Shown here: positions 46,201 through 53,796 of the stretch, piece after piece
Layout: every line of letters starts with the position of its first letter
Position numbering within the stretch: the first letter of the stretch is position 1
NCBI GenBank assembly: GCA_014607495.2
Contig: CP053149.1
Span: 10,118,120-10,182,119 of the forward strand
Origin: Carposina sasakii
Lineage: Eukaryota; Arthropoda; Insecta; Lepidoptera; Carposinidae
Direction of reading: 5' to 3'
DNA length: 64,000 nt
Position numbers and translations under genes: made by a program
The notes under the pieces: model-generated
The model's input: only the letters and a program-made list of their open reading frames with translations
What the model was told of the DNA's origin: nothing
The model's database searches: none

Positions 46201-49200
46201 AATGAGTGCGAAAGAGACATACCGACATAGGCCGGCGCGTGAAAAAGAAGATTTCGTATGAAAAATTAGCCTAATTTGGAGCGTCGCTCACAATAATAAG
46301 CTGTCGCTAAGTCCGAGTTAGAACGATATCGTTGTCTTTAATGTGTTTCATTAGGTCATCTAATTTTAATAAAAGTGGAATTGTACGCACTTGTACCATT
46401 TCATTAAAATCTTAAAAAGGAGTGTTAATAATTGAGTATTACGGCGAAAACGAATCGGGAGCCATTTTAACTCCTTACGAAAGTGATATACGTGATCAAA
46501 TTTACGTAGTCCGTATATAAAAATCGGATGCCCAAATTCTGTAGACGGTCGAGTTTATTTAGCAGCTCCTCATTGGCGTCGAGATAGCAAACATCCGCAT
46601 AATCAAAAAGAAGGAGAATAAGGGTCTGGGCAAGACTTATTTTAGTTTTAAAAAGGAAAAAGTTCTGAAAACGCTTATAGCTTACGCAGACGACGCACTT
46701 TTCTCTGTGGGGGAGGAAAATACGCCGAGGATTTACCGCGGACTCAACGCACACGGTGTGCGATCGTTTTATAGATGAGAACAACTATAGAGGAATAGAG
46801 AGCCAACTCTGTTATTATCTGTTACGTTACTTACGTTATTTAAAGCTTCATCTCTTTTCTGGGTTTCGAAACTTTGATATTACATTATGGATATATTATT
46901 ATTTCGTCGCTTCATTCTTCAGATATTATTCAAAACAAGGTAGTCCCTTTAACCTACAGGCAACATCGCACGTACTTTAGAGTTAATCGATTAACTTTAT
47001 CGATTTTTTTTTTGTTCTGGCTGTCTATGCCTTCCCTCTGTCAACCTCATTCCTTTTTCGTGCGAGGCAACGAGTGCACGCTTTGTTTAAATATACTGAA
47101 GCGCAGTGCTGAAGAGGAGTTGGATAGCTATCGCAAAAAAATTAGGAAGATAGAAGAACGAGAATTACGTAAAAAGGAAAAAGTACGGCATCGTCGTCGA
47201 ATTAGACAACTATTGGATTCGCCAGATGACGAAAATATTGCGGGTATGTTTAATAGCCAGATCAAATGGATATAGTTCACAACTAATTTATAACCTGATT
47301 GATAAGAAGAAAAACATTTTTGTCAAACAAATGTTGTACCCAAAAATAGAAAAGATCACAAATATTTATACTGGTAGTTTACCATATTTTGGCTATATCT
47401 CAGAGATCATTGCAAAATCATTGAGAAAACAAAACATCTTGGTGGCTTTCAAGACTTTTAATTCTTTAAATAGATTAATTAACACAAAACAAATATTACC
47501 AATTGATTAAAAAAATCAGGAGTTTATAGTTTACACCAGGGGTTCCCAAACTTTCATTTTTCATAGACCCCTTTCAAATGTTAACTGGTTCTGATGGACC
47601 CCCTACATGCTTACACCACATACAAATTATTTAAGAAATCCTTTTTTTCACGCCAACGTAGACCCCTATCGAGTCTCTTGTGGACCCATGGGGGTCCACC
47701 TAGACCACTTTGGGAACCACTAGTTTACACTGTCCGGATTTTGATTCTATTTATATAGGTCAAACGGGTCGTAACTTCAAGATTAGGTACCAAGAACATC
47801 TGGCAGCTTACAGGAACAATTTCCCTGAAAAATCACATTTTGCTAAACACTTGTTGGTTTCAAATCATAAAATTCCGGATGATCATAGTTTTGTTGGCCT
47901 ATATACGTATGAAAAGGGCATTCGTCTATCTATTTTGGAACAATTTGAAATTTTGAAGGCCAAATATTCTGGTGTAAACCTTTAAAATGAACAAGTTGAG
48001 TTTGCTTCTCCACTTTTAAATTCAATTGCAAGTGGTAAGTGTTTGATAAATATTATAAATAAATAATCTAAGTATGTATGTAATGGCTTGTCAATGTCAA
48101 TAACAATATTTTTTTTTTGTTGGCAATGGAATATGTTGTTGCATACATCCTTGTTTTTCTTTGCTAATTTATCAATAATTTGGTGAATTTTTTCATTAAA
48201 ATTTAACTAATTCACCCAATACTATTTGGTTTGTGTGCACAAATATTATCTATTTATTTTTAAATACTTAGTAGAGGGTAGTTAATTGTGTGTAGGTAAT
48301 GTGTTGGGTTTTAGAGTTTCATAATAATTTGTGGTTTACTAATTTCTATAATCCTGAGGATGCCACGGTTATTGGCGAAACATATGTAGATTATTAATCT
48401 AGTTTTTGATTTCGGAATAGTGCAATGTATTGTCTTGCATGCTAGGTGCTCGGGTCTGGTTTCTCGTGGCGATTGTAGTTAGTGCAAGGGCCTGTTGTCG
48501 CAGTTATGAGTTATCAGATCCGAGTGTCAGTAGAGGGTGTAGGGCCCGGTAGTGGGCGCACCCATAGTGAATGTTTGAACTTCCGAATTGTAACGCCTAA
48601 TACAATTTCGTTTTTAGATAATGTATATTCGAGGAAATTAAATTGCGATGTAACCTAATTCTTGGATTTGTTAAATATTGTACTATAAGTTCTGCGAATC
48701 GTTTTATGGGTAATGAAAATCGTTGAAAGGAATTGCGATAAAATGATGGATTCCCAAGTTATTGTCATAAGAACTATCTTATAACGAATTGAATAATTTA
48801 AATATATGAAATACTTGTAACAACGTTACAGCCACTGGCGGCTCCTGAATTTTTAGATGGGTGTTCACTTTTTTTAAATATGAGCGCATGCATAATTACG
48901 GTTTGGAAACGCCGCGCGTGTTTACTCCCTTTATTAAAATTCAGACAACCTAATGAAACACATTAAAGACAACCATATCGCGTTCTAACTCGGACTAAGC
49001 GATATCTAGTGGCCGCATACGCGAATTAATGTGAGCGGCGCTCCAGATAAGGATAATTTTCATACGAAATCTTCTGTTTTACGCGCCGGCCTTTTCGGTA
49101 TGTCTCTTTCGCACTCATTGAATACAGTACTAGGAATCGTACCAAATTTCGTTTCATTAGAGCGCGGTCGCTAGCGCTCCACTCGATACATAAGATTACA

Positions 49201-50123
49201 ACTTACTTGAGAATTGAAAGACAATTATAAGTACAATTATATATAGGACAATTTTTTATATGTGATATCTTAATTTACTTTTTTTTTAATAAAGATTTAT
49301 CTTATAGAGAAATATAGATTGCCTATGTGATCTTCGTGGATGGGAGTGCATTGCACCAGCGCTCCTTAGGACCAGCCGCCAGTAGTCAGAAGTGGCACCA
49401 TGTGGTCCTATCGGCCCTTGGTGCTCTGCCTACCCCGTAAAGGCGTGATTATATGTAATGTGATATATGTATTTTTGATTATTTTTTTCGAAACAATTTT
49501 TATTGAGGGATTTCACGTACAGGGGGAGGAGCTGGGTAGGAGATTCGCTCACGTCATCCCTCATTTAAAAAGAAAAAGCAATTTATCGTGTTACTTTTTT
49601 GCAAGAAATGTAAAAAATGTCGCATGACACACGTGAGCTTTAGCTCCCTTCTACGAGTATCTATCATAAGTAATCATAACATTACGTGAAAATGAAAGTT
49701 GGTTACGCTGTCCTCGAATGGTCACTTTTGTGATTTGTGCGTTCCTTCGCGTGCTGCTGCGATAACATCACGCTGGCTGACGTGTTTGTTTATTATTATT
49801 TAAGTTAACCCCTTTTTTACAGGCAGATAAAGAGAGCATTAAAAAAGCTTAATCAAGTACAATATATTTTTGTGGCTTCGGATTCAAATCATATGATAAA
49901 TGAATTAAATTCTGCTCTTCATAGATTGGATGTGACAATGATAAAACTTCAAACATCTGATCCTCATATGGATTTAGCTATTTTAGGACAAGCCAACTAT
50001 TTCATTGGCAACTGCGTGTCTTCTTATTCAGCATTTGTCAAAAGAGAAAGAGATGTTAAGGGATTGCCTTCAGAATTTTGGTCATATCCGAATCGGAAAA
50101 AGACGAAGCATGAAGAACTTTGA
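31189..50123 (+). CDS. POFUT1: GDP-fucose protein O-fucosyltransferase 1, four coding exons
   Basis: Exons 31189-31297, 41737-42189, 44667-44952 and 49823-50123 sum to 1149 nt, 382 residues plus stop, the normal length. The enzyme moves fucose from GDP-fucose to Ser/Thr of EGF repeats, for example in Notch, inside the endoplasmic reticulum. Seen in the sequence: an N-terminal hydrophobic signal ([13 protein letters not shown]), then [21 protein letters not shown] (37-52, GDP-fucose site), [18 protein letters not shown] (233-240, with the catalytic Arg 235) and the C-terminal KHEEL, an ER-retention signal like that of fly OFUT1. All splice sites are GT/AG and phases agree. Introns are 10.4, 2.5 and 4.9 kb and full of transposons. 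No coding damage is visible. Exon 1 is the least certain part, but its split glycine codon fits exon 2 exactly. Confidence 0.93.
31298..32560. other. POFUT1 intron 1, first part; no gene seen
   Basis: AT-rich intron sequence. No open frame with a recognisable domain. 31600-31800 is C- and T-rich with TCATTC-type words. Confidence 0.4.
32562..34080 (-). mobile_element. Mariner transposon, broken, with an inserted block
   Basis: On the minus strand the pieces read in mariner order: HEELKVRNC and WVP near 33900, [12 protein letters not shown] near 33770, [19 protein letters not shown] (33640-33700), [13 protein letters not shown] (32775-32822), then [10 protein letters not shown] and [19 protein letters not shown] (32562-32770) with the catalytic acids. 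Frameshifts are frequent, and a deletion lies just before DHDNASS. About 32860-33590 is foreign to the mariner and may include an LTR-like sequence (AATAAA-type signal on the minus strand near 32955). I could not fix its borders. Confidence 0.65.
32822..32910. repeat. Perfect 40-bp inverted repeat, 8-nt loop
   Basis: GTTTTAGGACGTTACGCAAT begins the left arm and ATTGCGTAACGTCCTAAAAC ends the right arm; the loop is ACAATTCC. The two arms match without a mismatch over 40 bases. The left arm is mariner coding sequence; the right arm is its inverted duplicate at the junction with the inserted block. Confidence 0.85.
34198..34518. mobile_element. Foldback MITE with about 85-bp arms
   Basis: TTAACAAAGTCATC and CTATTTAAATATTTATAA up to GGAGTCGGTGCCAGCC on the left reappear inverted at 34430-34518 (GGCTGGCACCGACTCC and so on). 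The loop of about 140 bp is GC-richer. No coding capacity. Confidence 0.65.
34697..35087. mobile_element. TIR element (ATACAGGGTG family), copy 2
   Basis: Close match to 6-374 along the full length, with ends ATACATGGTG and CACCATGTAT. The 129-bp satellite begins directly to its right. Confidence 0.6.
35110..35800. repeat. Minisatellite, five units of 129-146 bp
   Basis: Anchor TAACCGTT falls at about 35202, 35343, 35489, 35618 and 35747; the last three units are 129 bp apart. Each unit holds ATCGACCAATTGCAGTACTG, GGAGTTCTGTAGCTTCATC and GATGTTGATTCAAGTAACAC. A unit of 129 bp is 43 codons, which keeps a minus-strand frame open through repeats; I take that as chance. Two inverted units lie at 36086-36300 and a single one at 18448-18500. 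Confidence 0.8.
35801..36085. other. Spacer between satellite arms
   Basis: It contains ACGAATTGAGAACCTCCTCC and GAAGTCGGTTAAAAAA (36040-36087), a dispersed lepidopteran repeat end also seen at 34607-34625. No gene. Confidence 0.4.
36086..36300. repeat. Two inverted units of the satellite
   Basis: AACGGTTAGGAGTT at 36102 and 36231, 130 bp apart, in the opposite direction to the 35110-35800 array. The two arrays could pair over about 200 bp. Confidence 0.75.
36390..37065 (+). mobile_element. CR1/I-group LINE, 3' end
   Basis: Plus-strand frames encode the LINE C-terminus: [15 protein letters not shown] (36425-36470), then after a SINE insertion [20 protein letters not shown] and [12 protein letters not shown] with stop at 36778-36780. 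A 3' untranslated region follows to 37065, ending CATTTCATTTC. The same 3' region is found inverted at 39421-39660. Confidence 0.65.
36524..36579 (+). mobile_element. 5'-truncated tRNA-like SINE in the LINE
   Basis: CCCACCCGGGTGAGGAATTT to TAATAATTTTATA matches the second half of the SINE at 26490-26660. CTAAATTAAATA on both sides is a 12-bp target duplication. Removing the insert rejoins the LINE frame. Confidence 0.65.
37350..37612. mobile_element. Foldback MITE with about 110-bp arms
   Basis: AAGTCGCCGCCATTTTGA, CAATGGTCGAATTG, GACGGTCTTTTAAGTTCCCA and ATTTCCGATGTC on the left reappear inverted at 37490-37610. The loop is short (about 25 bp, CTAAATGGCGGCC). No coding capacity. Confidence 0.65.
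37793..38190 (+). repeat. Family A copy
   Basis: From GATTCGGCGGGAAAAACTGG to GGATAAACTAAACAAAAAAA. Near complete, in POFUT1 intron 1. Confidence 0.6.
38191..39320. other. POFUT1 intron 1; no gene seen, unclassified repeats
   Basis: 38590-38700 (CCACCCTTAACATTTAGGGG, then GATGTTGTCCGATTCTCC) has the look of a common dispersed repeat. 38965-39060 matches 49303-49385 (AGAGAAATATAGATTGCCTA, GCGCTCCTTAGGAC). No coding frame is supported. Confidence 0.4.
39421..39660 (-). mobile_element. LINE 3' end inside the Helitron
   Basis: It matches 36800-37065 inverted, from the GAAATGAAATATTG end to GTCAGACTCAATA. ATATG occurs on both sides as a likely target duplication. It is heavily 5' truncated and non-coding. 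Confidence 0.6.
39823..40955. mobile_element. P-like (or hAT-like) DNA transposon, 1133 bp
   Basis: GTCTCCTA on both sides (39815-39822 and 40956-40963) is a perfect 8-bp duplication, and the Helitron around it gives the empty site. The inverted ends share CTTCGATCAAATATA and TGGTAGAT. Near 39955 an ATG opens a short basic frame, MPKYAVKNY, followed by a GTAAGT; this resembles a worn THAP first exon of P elements with its cysteines lost. That comparison is weak. No other transposase remains. Confidence 0.6.
41030..41605. repeat. Repeat with four tandem units of about 115-134 bp
   Basis: CTTCCCGTGGGAATTTCGGG or close variants start near 41086, 41200, 41326 and 41460. Between them TTTCAGCTTCATATGTATAG recurs. 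The stretch begins CCCGCCCTCGCTTCGCTTCGG and ends TTATATTAGTGTAGA, like a lepidopteran Helitron or LINE tail. Confidence 0.6.
41737..42189 (+). CDS. POFUT1: POFUT1 coding exon 2
   Basis: Acceptor TTTTCAG, donor GTAAGT. It encodes [12 protein letters not shown] through PVLAFTG, the amino-terminal GT-B half with the GDP-fucose binding loop and an N-glycosylation site NRT near residue 59. Confidence 0.95.
42190..42945. other. POFUT1 intron 2, first part; no gene seen
   Basis: AT-rich intron. No repeat with a second copy in this window was recognised. Confidence 0.35.
42946..43362 (+). repeat. Dispersed repeat with GTCC/GTCT microsatellite
   Basis: AAAACGGAACCCTAATAGGA is followed by GTCCGTCCGTCTGTCTGTC and AAGCTGAAATTTATATC, ending near GTCCGATAATCGCACTTGGC. 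The order is familiar from many insect genomes. A worn relative is near 59495-59580 (inverted). The 118-codon frame across it is not a gene. Confidence 0.5.
43363..44270. other. POFUT1 intron 2; no gene seen
   Basis: It has a 17-T run near 43645 and a dispersed repeat at 44005-44165 (GCAAAGTAGAAGCAATGCGA), also present at 45355-45490 and, inverted, at 23720-23880. Confidence 0.4.
44300..44515 (+). mobile_element. RTE-type LINE 3' end
   Basis: GTCACCAACCCGCCTGCCCA, GGAGGCCTACGTCCAGCAG and CAATAGGCTGAAGATG match 1378-1545. Truncated; no polymerase. Confidence 0.55.
44667..44952 (+). CDS. POFUT1: POFUT1 coding exon 3
   Basis: Acceptor TTTTGCAG, donor GTAAGT. It encodes APASFPVQQ through DKTDIIK and holds the catalytic HLRNGKDW loop and two cysteines (ACQ, PQC) that pair in the family. 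Confidence 0.95.
44953..45679. other. POFUT1 intron 3, first part; repeat scraps
   Basis: 45175-45345 is a Helitron-like fragment (CACCCGCGACTTCGTCCGCG, CCAGCCGTTTCAGAGATTAC). 45355-45490 is the CGATAGCGAAAATT repeat. 45545-45620 is an inverted RTE tail (CCTATTGCAGTCCACTGCTG). Confidence 0.45.
45680..46784 (-). mobile_element. CR1/jockey-group LINE, 3' half
   Basis: On the minus strand 46560-46690 encodes the end of the reverse transcriptase: [35 protein letters not shown]. 45900-46030 encodes a C-terminal tail, [20 protein letters not shown]. Stops and frameshifts lie between. 46000-46360 is inverted relative to 48940-49380. Confidence 0.55.
46990..47275 (+). CDS. Unidentified basic coiled-coil frame
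   Basis: An open frame runs to a stop at 47273-47275. Its second half, from about 47090, is strongly charged: [20 protein letters not shown], then a [10 protein letters not shown] run and [12 protein letters not shown]. This looks like a coding coiled-coil or nuclear-localisation stretch, and CTLC near 47080 precedes it. I do not recognise the family. No splice partner or start is certain. It lies between LINE and Penelope remains in POFUT1 intron 3, so a transposon origin is likely. Confidence 0.3.
47226..48615 (+). mobile_element. Penelope-like element, 3' half with GIY-YIG domain
   Basis: 47240-47513 encodes the end of the reverse transcriptase and the linker ([37 protein letters not shown]). 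After a one-base slip in an A-run near 47515 the frame is SGVYSLHC, then [20 protein letters not shown] (47733-47790), the GIY-YIG endonuclease, to a TAA at 47983-47985. A hAT-like MITE splits the domain at 47537-47722. The 3' region up to 48615 (GTTTCTCGTGGCGATTG) is repeated inverted at 1573-1800. The 5' polymerase part is missing, so this copy is dead. Confidence 0.8.
47537..47722. mobile_element. hAT-like MITE, 186 bp, in the GIY-YIG domain
   Basis: GTTTACAC flanks both sides (47529-47536 and 47723-47730). The ends are CAGGGGTTCCCAAAC and, inverted, TAGTGGTTCCCAAAG. Its removal rejoins SGVYSLHC to DSIYIGQ in one frame. Confidence 0.85.
48940..49390 (+). repeat. Inverted partner of 46000-46360
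   Basis: AATGAAACACATTAAAGACA, TAACTCGGACTAAGCGATA-like, TATGTCTCTTTCGCACTC and GCGCTCCACTCGAT read forward here and inverted at 46000-46360. 49303-49385 also matches 38965-39060. It is probably 3' sequence of the same LINE family. Confidence 0.55.
49391..49822. other. POFUT1 intron 3, last part; no gene seen
   Basis: Short frames without recognisable domains. The exon 4 acceptor CCTTTTTTACAG closes the stretch. Confidence 0.4.
49823..50123 (+). CDS. POFUT1: POFUT1 coding exon 4
   Basis: Acceptor TTTTTTACAG, stop TGA at 50121-50123. It encodes [39 protein letters not shown] (family motif with the last GDP-fucose contacts) and ends KTKHEEL. Confidence 0.95.
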
Positions 50124-50212
50124 CCAATACCTAGTGAATATGTATGTACATAAGTAGTACATACTTGTATATAAAATCTACGGTATGTATAGCAACAATC
50201 TGAGCACCTAGG

Positions 50213-50910
50213 CTTTTTGCATATCAACGGGCGTCACATAAATTTGTGACAGGCATCGAGCTAAAAGTTTTGTGATACGTGCAAAGCGGTTTAGTAGAAA
50301 AATGCAAAAATCTGTGTCCAGCCGGCTTGAATTTACGTATAAAACTTCTGGCTTGAAGGCCGTAGACCATCAGGTAGCGAAGATACACGTGTCCAGCCAG
50401 CCTGAACGCATTCTGACTGGACATTCAAGTTTTTATTAATTTCTCGTAAACCCTTACATGTGACGCCATAAATCAAACGTTATTACCGTCACAAATTGCG
50501 TCACTAAATGTTAGTAGAGGAACCATATTCGAAAACGCTCCCGTTATTGAGTTTCAGAAGTGCCAGCCAGAAGTTTTATACATAAATTCAAGCCGGCTGG
50601 ACAGTTTTTTGCATTTTTCTACTAAACCGCTGCACGTATCACAAAACTTTTAGCTCGATGCCTGTCACAAATTTATGTGACGCCCGTTGATATGCAAAAA
50701 GTCGTCTAAATCACTTCCGTTACCGAGATTGAGAGACCAGAAAAAAGTGGTTTTTCAAGCCGTCTGGACACGTTTTCCATCGATTATCTAAGATTCTGTA
50801 GCGTCACAAATTCCGCAATAAGGGTGTTTAGCCGTCATATAAAGTGCCCTATTGACCTAGTTAAATGTCAGCTATTTTGAAGATTTGTCCAGACATCCTG
50901 AGCTACATCA
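50213..50910. mobile_element. Foldback repeat (family B) right after POFUT1
   Basis: 50213-50345 and 50575-50702 are inverted copies (TTTTTGCATATCAACGGGCG, AAAGTTTTGTGATACGTGCA, CCGGCTTGAATTTA). The remainder matches 24780-25260. It starts about 90 bp after the POFUT1 stop, so it is probably within or next to its 3' untranslated region. Confidence 0.6.
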
Positions 50911-51716
50911 AATAGCTTGGTACTTAAAGCAACATAGACAGCCGCTATCGCGGCATTAGCTAGTTGACTGTGCTATGGGGGGTTGCCAGAACACCGGCAG
51001 TTTGGATGCGTAGGTTGTTGCCACATATCGACGAACGAACGTAATGAAACTTCGGTGATCAATATGTTGTTGCTGTGATCGACGTATGTGAGAAGACCAG
51101 TTCACTTCACCGGAGCAGCACTGAATGTCGTCAAGCCGATGTATTCTCATCGTCCCCATTGAATTGGAACAGCGCAACTGTCGTACGATACGTAATAATT
51201 AAAAAAAAAATCCAGACACCCATAGCGGGAAGAGTGGCAATAGGGACAACGAGAATACACCGTTAAAACGACACTTTCCTATTTTTTATCTTTATAAATA
51301 CCTTATTTTTACAATAAATGTGGTCCGTCTGACATTTAGCAAATTTTACTTGTCTTCCTGCCTGCAACTTTAAAGGGTTATCTATTGTCTCGTAACTTTT
51401 TTCCATAATCTGACGTGTCATAATGTTTTGTGACAATCATCATAAGGGCTAAGAGGCGTACCAACGACATCGAGACGACAATTTATCAGAATTTATCGAT
51501 ACGAGTATCGAGAACAAAATGTTTTCTCTTAGTATACCTACTACGGAATATGACAAGATAAGAATGATTCGTACGAGACGACAATTTATCGACTGATAAA
51601 CTATAAAAAGGTTTTAATTTAACTTTATTTAACAATCCGTGACACATTCCACGTTGGAATTGCTAAAAGTGTGCAAGAGTTGACAATATAATGGATGAGT
51701 TGTGTGCGTACGCCCT
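50911..51716. other. No gene seen
   Basis: Mixed-sequence spacer, GC-richer at 50940-51180. ORFs of about 70 codons on both strands overlap there; neither has a recognisable domain. Confidence 0.35.
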
Positions 51717-52946
51717 ATAGTGTCTCGAATACCCCGAAAAATGGACATCTATAGTTGTTCCCGTATATCGATGTAGTTTGACGAGAGAAACAATTCGCTA
51801 GAACAAACTACCTATCAATTATTGATAGTTTCCGAGAAATAAAATATTAAAGTAGCCAGTTTTTGGTGGGTCGAAAAATGAAGAAAAAAAACTGTATTGT
51901 ACTTTTATTAATAGAGTTTGACACGAAATTTATTTATCCCATAATATTGAGTATTGAGCATATTTAATTCTAAATTACAATCATCAATATGCAGGTGATT
52001 TAAAGAATTTTTTTTTAAATCAAATTTTAGGTAAGTAATGTTTTTTTAAAAGAAAAGTGCACAATTTAAGCACGTAATTTTTTATACTAATAAATACATA
52101 CTCACTATTATGTCTATATACAGAAAAAAAATCAGCACCGTACATTGTGGATAACTTTTGATATTTCATATGTCAGTACCTAAGGTGCCTAATAAAAACG
52201 AATAGCAAAGTTCCTATTTCTTTGAAACGCTCTGCAGTAAGAACAGAAAAGGCGGTGTCCCCACTCAGACAGATCCCGCCATAGCATACATAGCGTGTTT
52301 TTACCACAAATGATTATCAGGTTTTGTCTTCTCTAATAACAGCCCTCCTTGACGGGAACTAGGGAATACGCAAGGAAATCTCATCGGTTCGGTGATACTT
52401 AACTAACTATAATAATACTTTCAAGTTATTGCTGAGCAAACCAAAGGAATATGAACTTTTCTTATAGTTTTTAACAGGCACCTAGGTACTGATATATTAA
52501 ATCGCAAATATCTGTAATTATCCACGAGGTACGGTGCTGATTTTTTTTCTGTAGATAGACGTGAGTATTTATTAGTATAAAAAATTACGTGCTGAATTTG
52601 TGCATTTTTCTTTTAAAAAATATTACCTAAAGTTTGATTTTTAAAAAATTTCTTTAAATCGCCTGCATATTGATGATTGTAATTATTTAGAATGAAATAT
52701 GAGCAATACGATGAAATATTATGGGATAAATAAATTTTGTGTCAAAACTCTATTAATAAAAGTACAATACAATTTTTTTCGTTTTTCGACCAACCAAAAA
52801 CTGGCTACTTTAATATTTTTTTCTTGGATTCTATCAATTGATAGGTGGTTTGTTCTAGCGAATTGTTTCTCTCGTCGAACTACTTACGTCGATATACGGG
52901 AACAGCTAGAGATGTCCATTTTTCGGGGTCTTCGGAACACTGTGCC
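51717..52946. mobile_element. Foldback transposon with about 470-bp arms
   Basis: The arms 51717-52195 and 52478-52946 are inverted copies, with outer ends AGTGTCTCGAATACCCCG and AGTGTTCCGAAGACCCCG, then AAAAATGGACATCT, GCTAGAACAAACTACCTATC forms, and inner GTACCTAAGGTGCCT. The loop 52196-52477 has no coding sequence. I could not define a target duplication. Confidence 0.7.
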
Positions 52947-52948
52947 CC

Positions 52949-53140
52949 CAGCAAAAAGTATCGCCTTTTCAAGAATTGAATGATGTAAATGTGCCCGAAA
53001 TTTTATATTTGTGCCTCCAACGGCTTCAGAGTTATGAAAAATTGATTCTGCTGCACAAACGTTCGCCCAGATTTTTTTTTAAATTGATGGGTCTAGCTTA
53101 AATACGAGCATAAATGTGCCGTGAAAGCCAAAGAAGGATG
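52949..53140. repeat. Single foldback arm (9481 family)
   Basis: CCAGCAAAAAGTATCGCC, TTCAAGAATTGAATGATG and CTGCTGCACAAACGTTCGCC match the left arm at 9490-9640. It abuts the foldback ending at 52946 and carries a small internal deletion. Confidence 0.6.
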
Positions 53141-53329
53141 TAAGTCCCCTGCATTAGTCTCACTCAATCTATAGACACGTGGTTGAAAGTAGAACAACGA
53201 CGTGATGAGGATCTCTCCAGTCATTAGAGGGATTGAAAATGGTGAGTCCTTGGTTGAGTATCGGTTTCATGATCATGTTCTTGATTGCATGCATGGTGAC
53301 GGGAAGCCTGGATATAGAAAATGGAAAGG

Positions 53330-53530
53330 GTGATGCCTGAAACGTATCAATGGAGCTTATCATACTGCATTGAAACATTTTGGATGGGAAAGGACACTAC
53401 ACGGGATGCGTGAGAGTTGTGGTTCCCTGAGATGTCCTTAACCATCAGAAGATTCATGGATAATTGCGTCATATGCAAAACCAGTAAAGGACCCTCCGGC
53501 GCTGGACAGGTACAAATGTATCCGAGTAAC
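53330..53530 (+). pseudogene. Gypsy-type integrase fragment
   Basis: Two frames hold the zinc-binding region: KHFGWERTLHGM (53370-53410) and FMDNCVICKTSKG (53450-53490), that is H...H and C-x2-C as in Ty3/gypsy integrases. Frameshifts separate them. No LTR could be linked to it; its orientation is opposite to the LTR element that follows. Confidence 0.5.
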
Positions 53531-53796
53531 GACACGAATTCCTGGGTAACGTTTCGTTACTCGGTACGTGATGCAGTACCCGTTACTCAGTAACGAATAC
53601 ATACGGTTTGTTACAGCTTTAGTGCACACGTCTTAATTGTGAAACTGGTCACACCTGAATCACATTTTACTACATAGTGGACCATGATGATGTGCTACCC
53701 ATTGCACCTGATGATACTCCTTCAGCAATACTGCGCCCTGGCCACGCCGAAAAATAATAATATAATTATCACAAAACACCTACCTACGTAATATAT

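Noticed and set aside
46756..46980. A plus-strand ORF upstream of the charged frame
   Set aside because: AT-rich, Phe/Tyr/Leu-rich translation without motifs, typical of chance frames.
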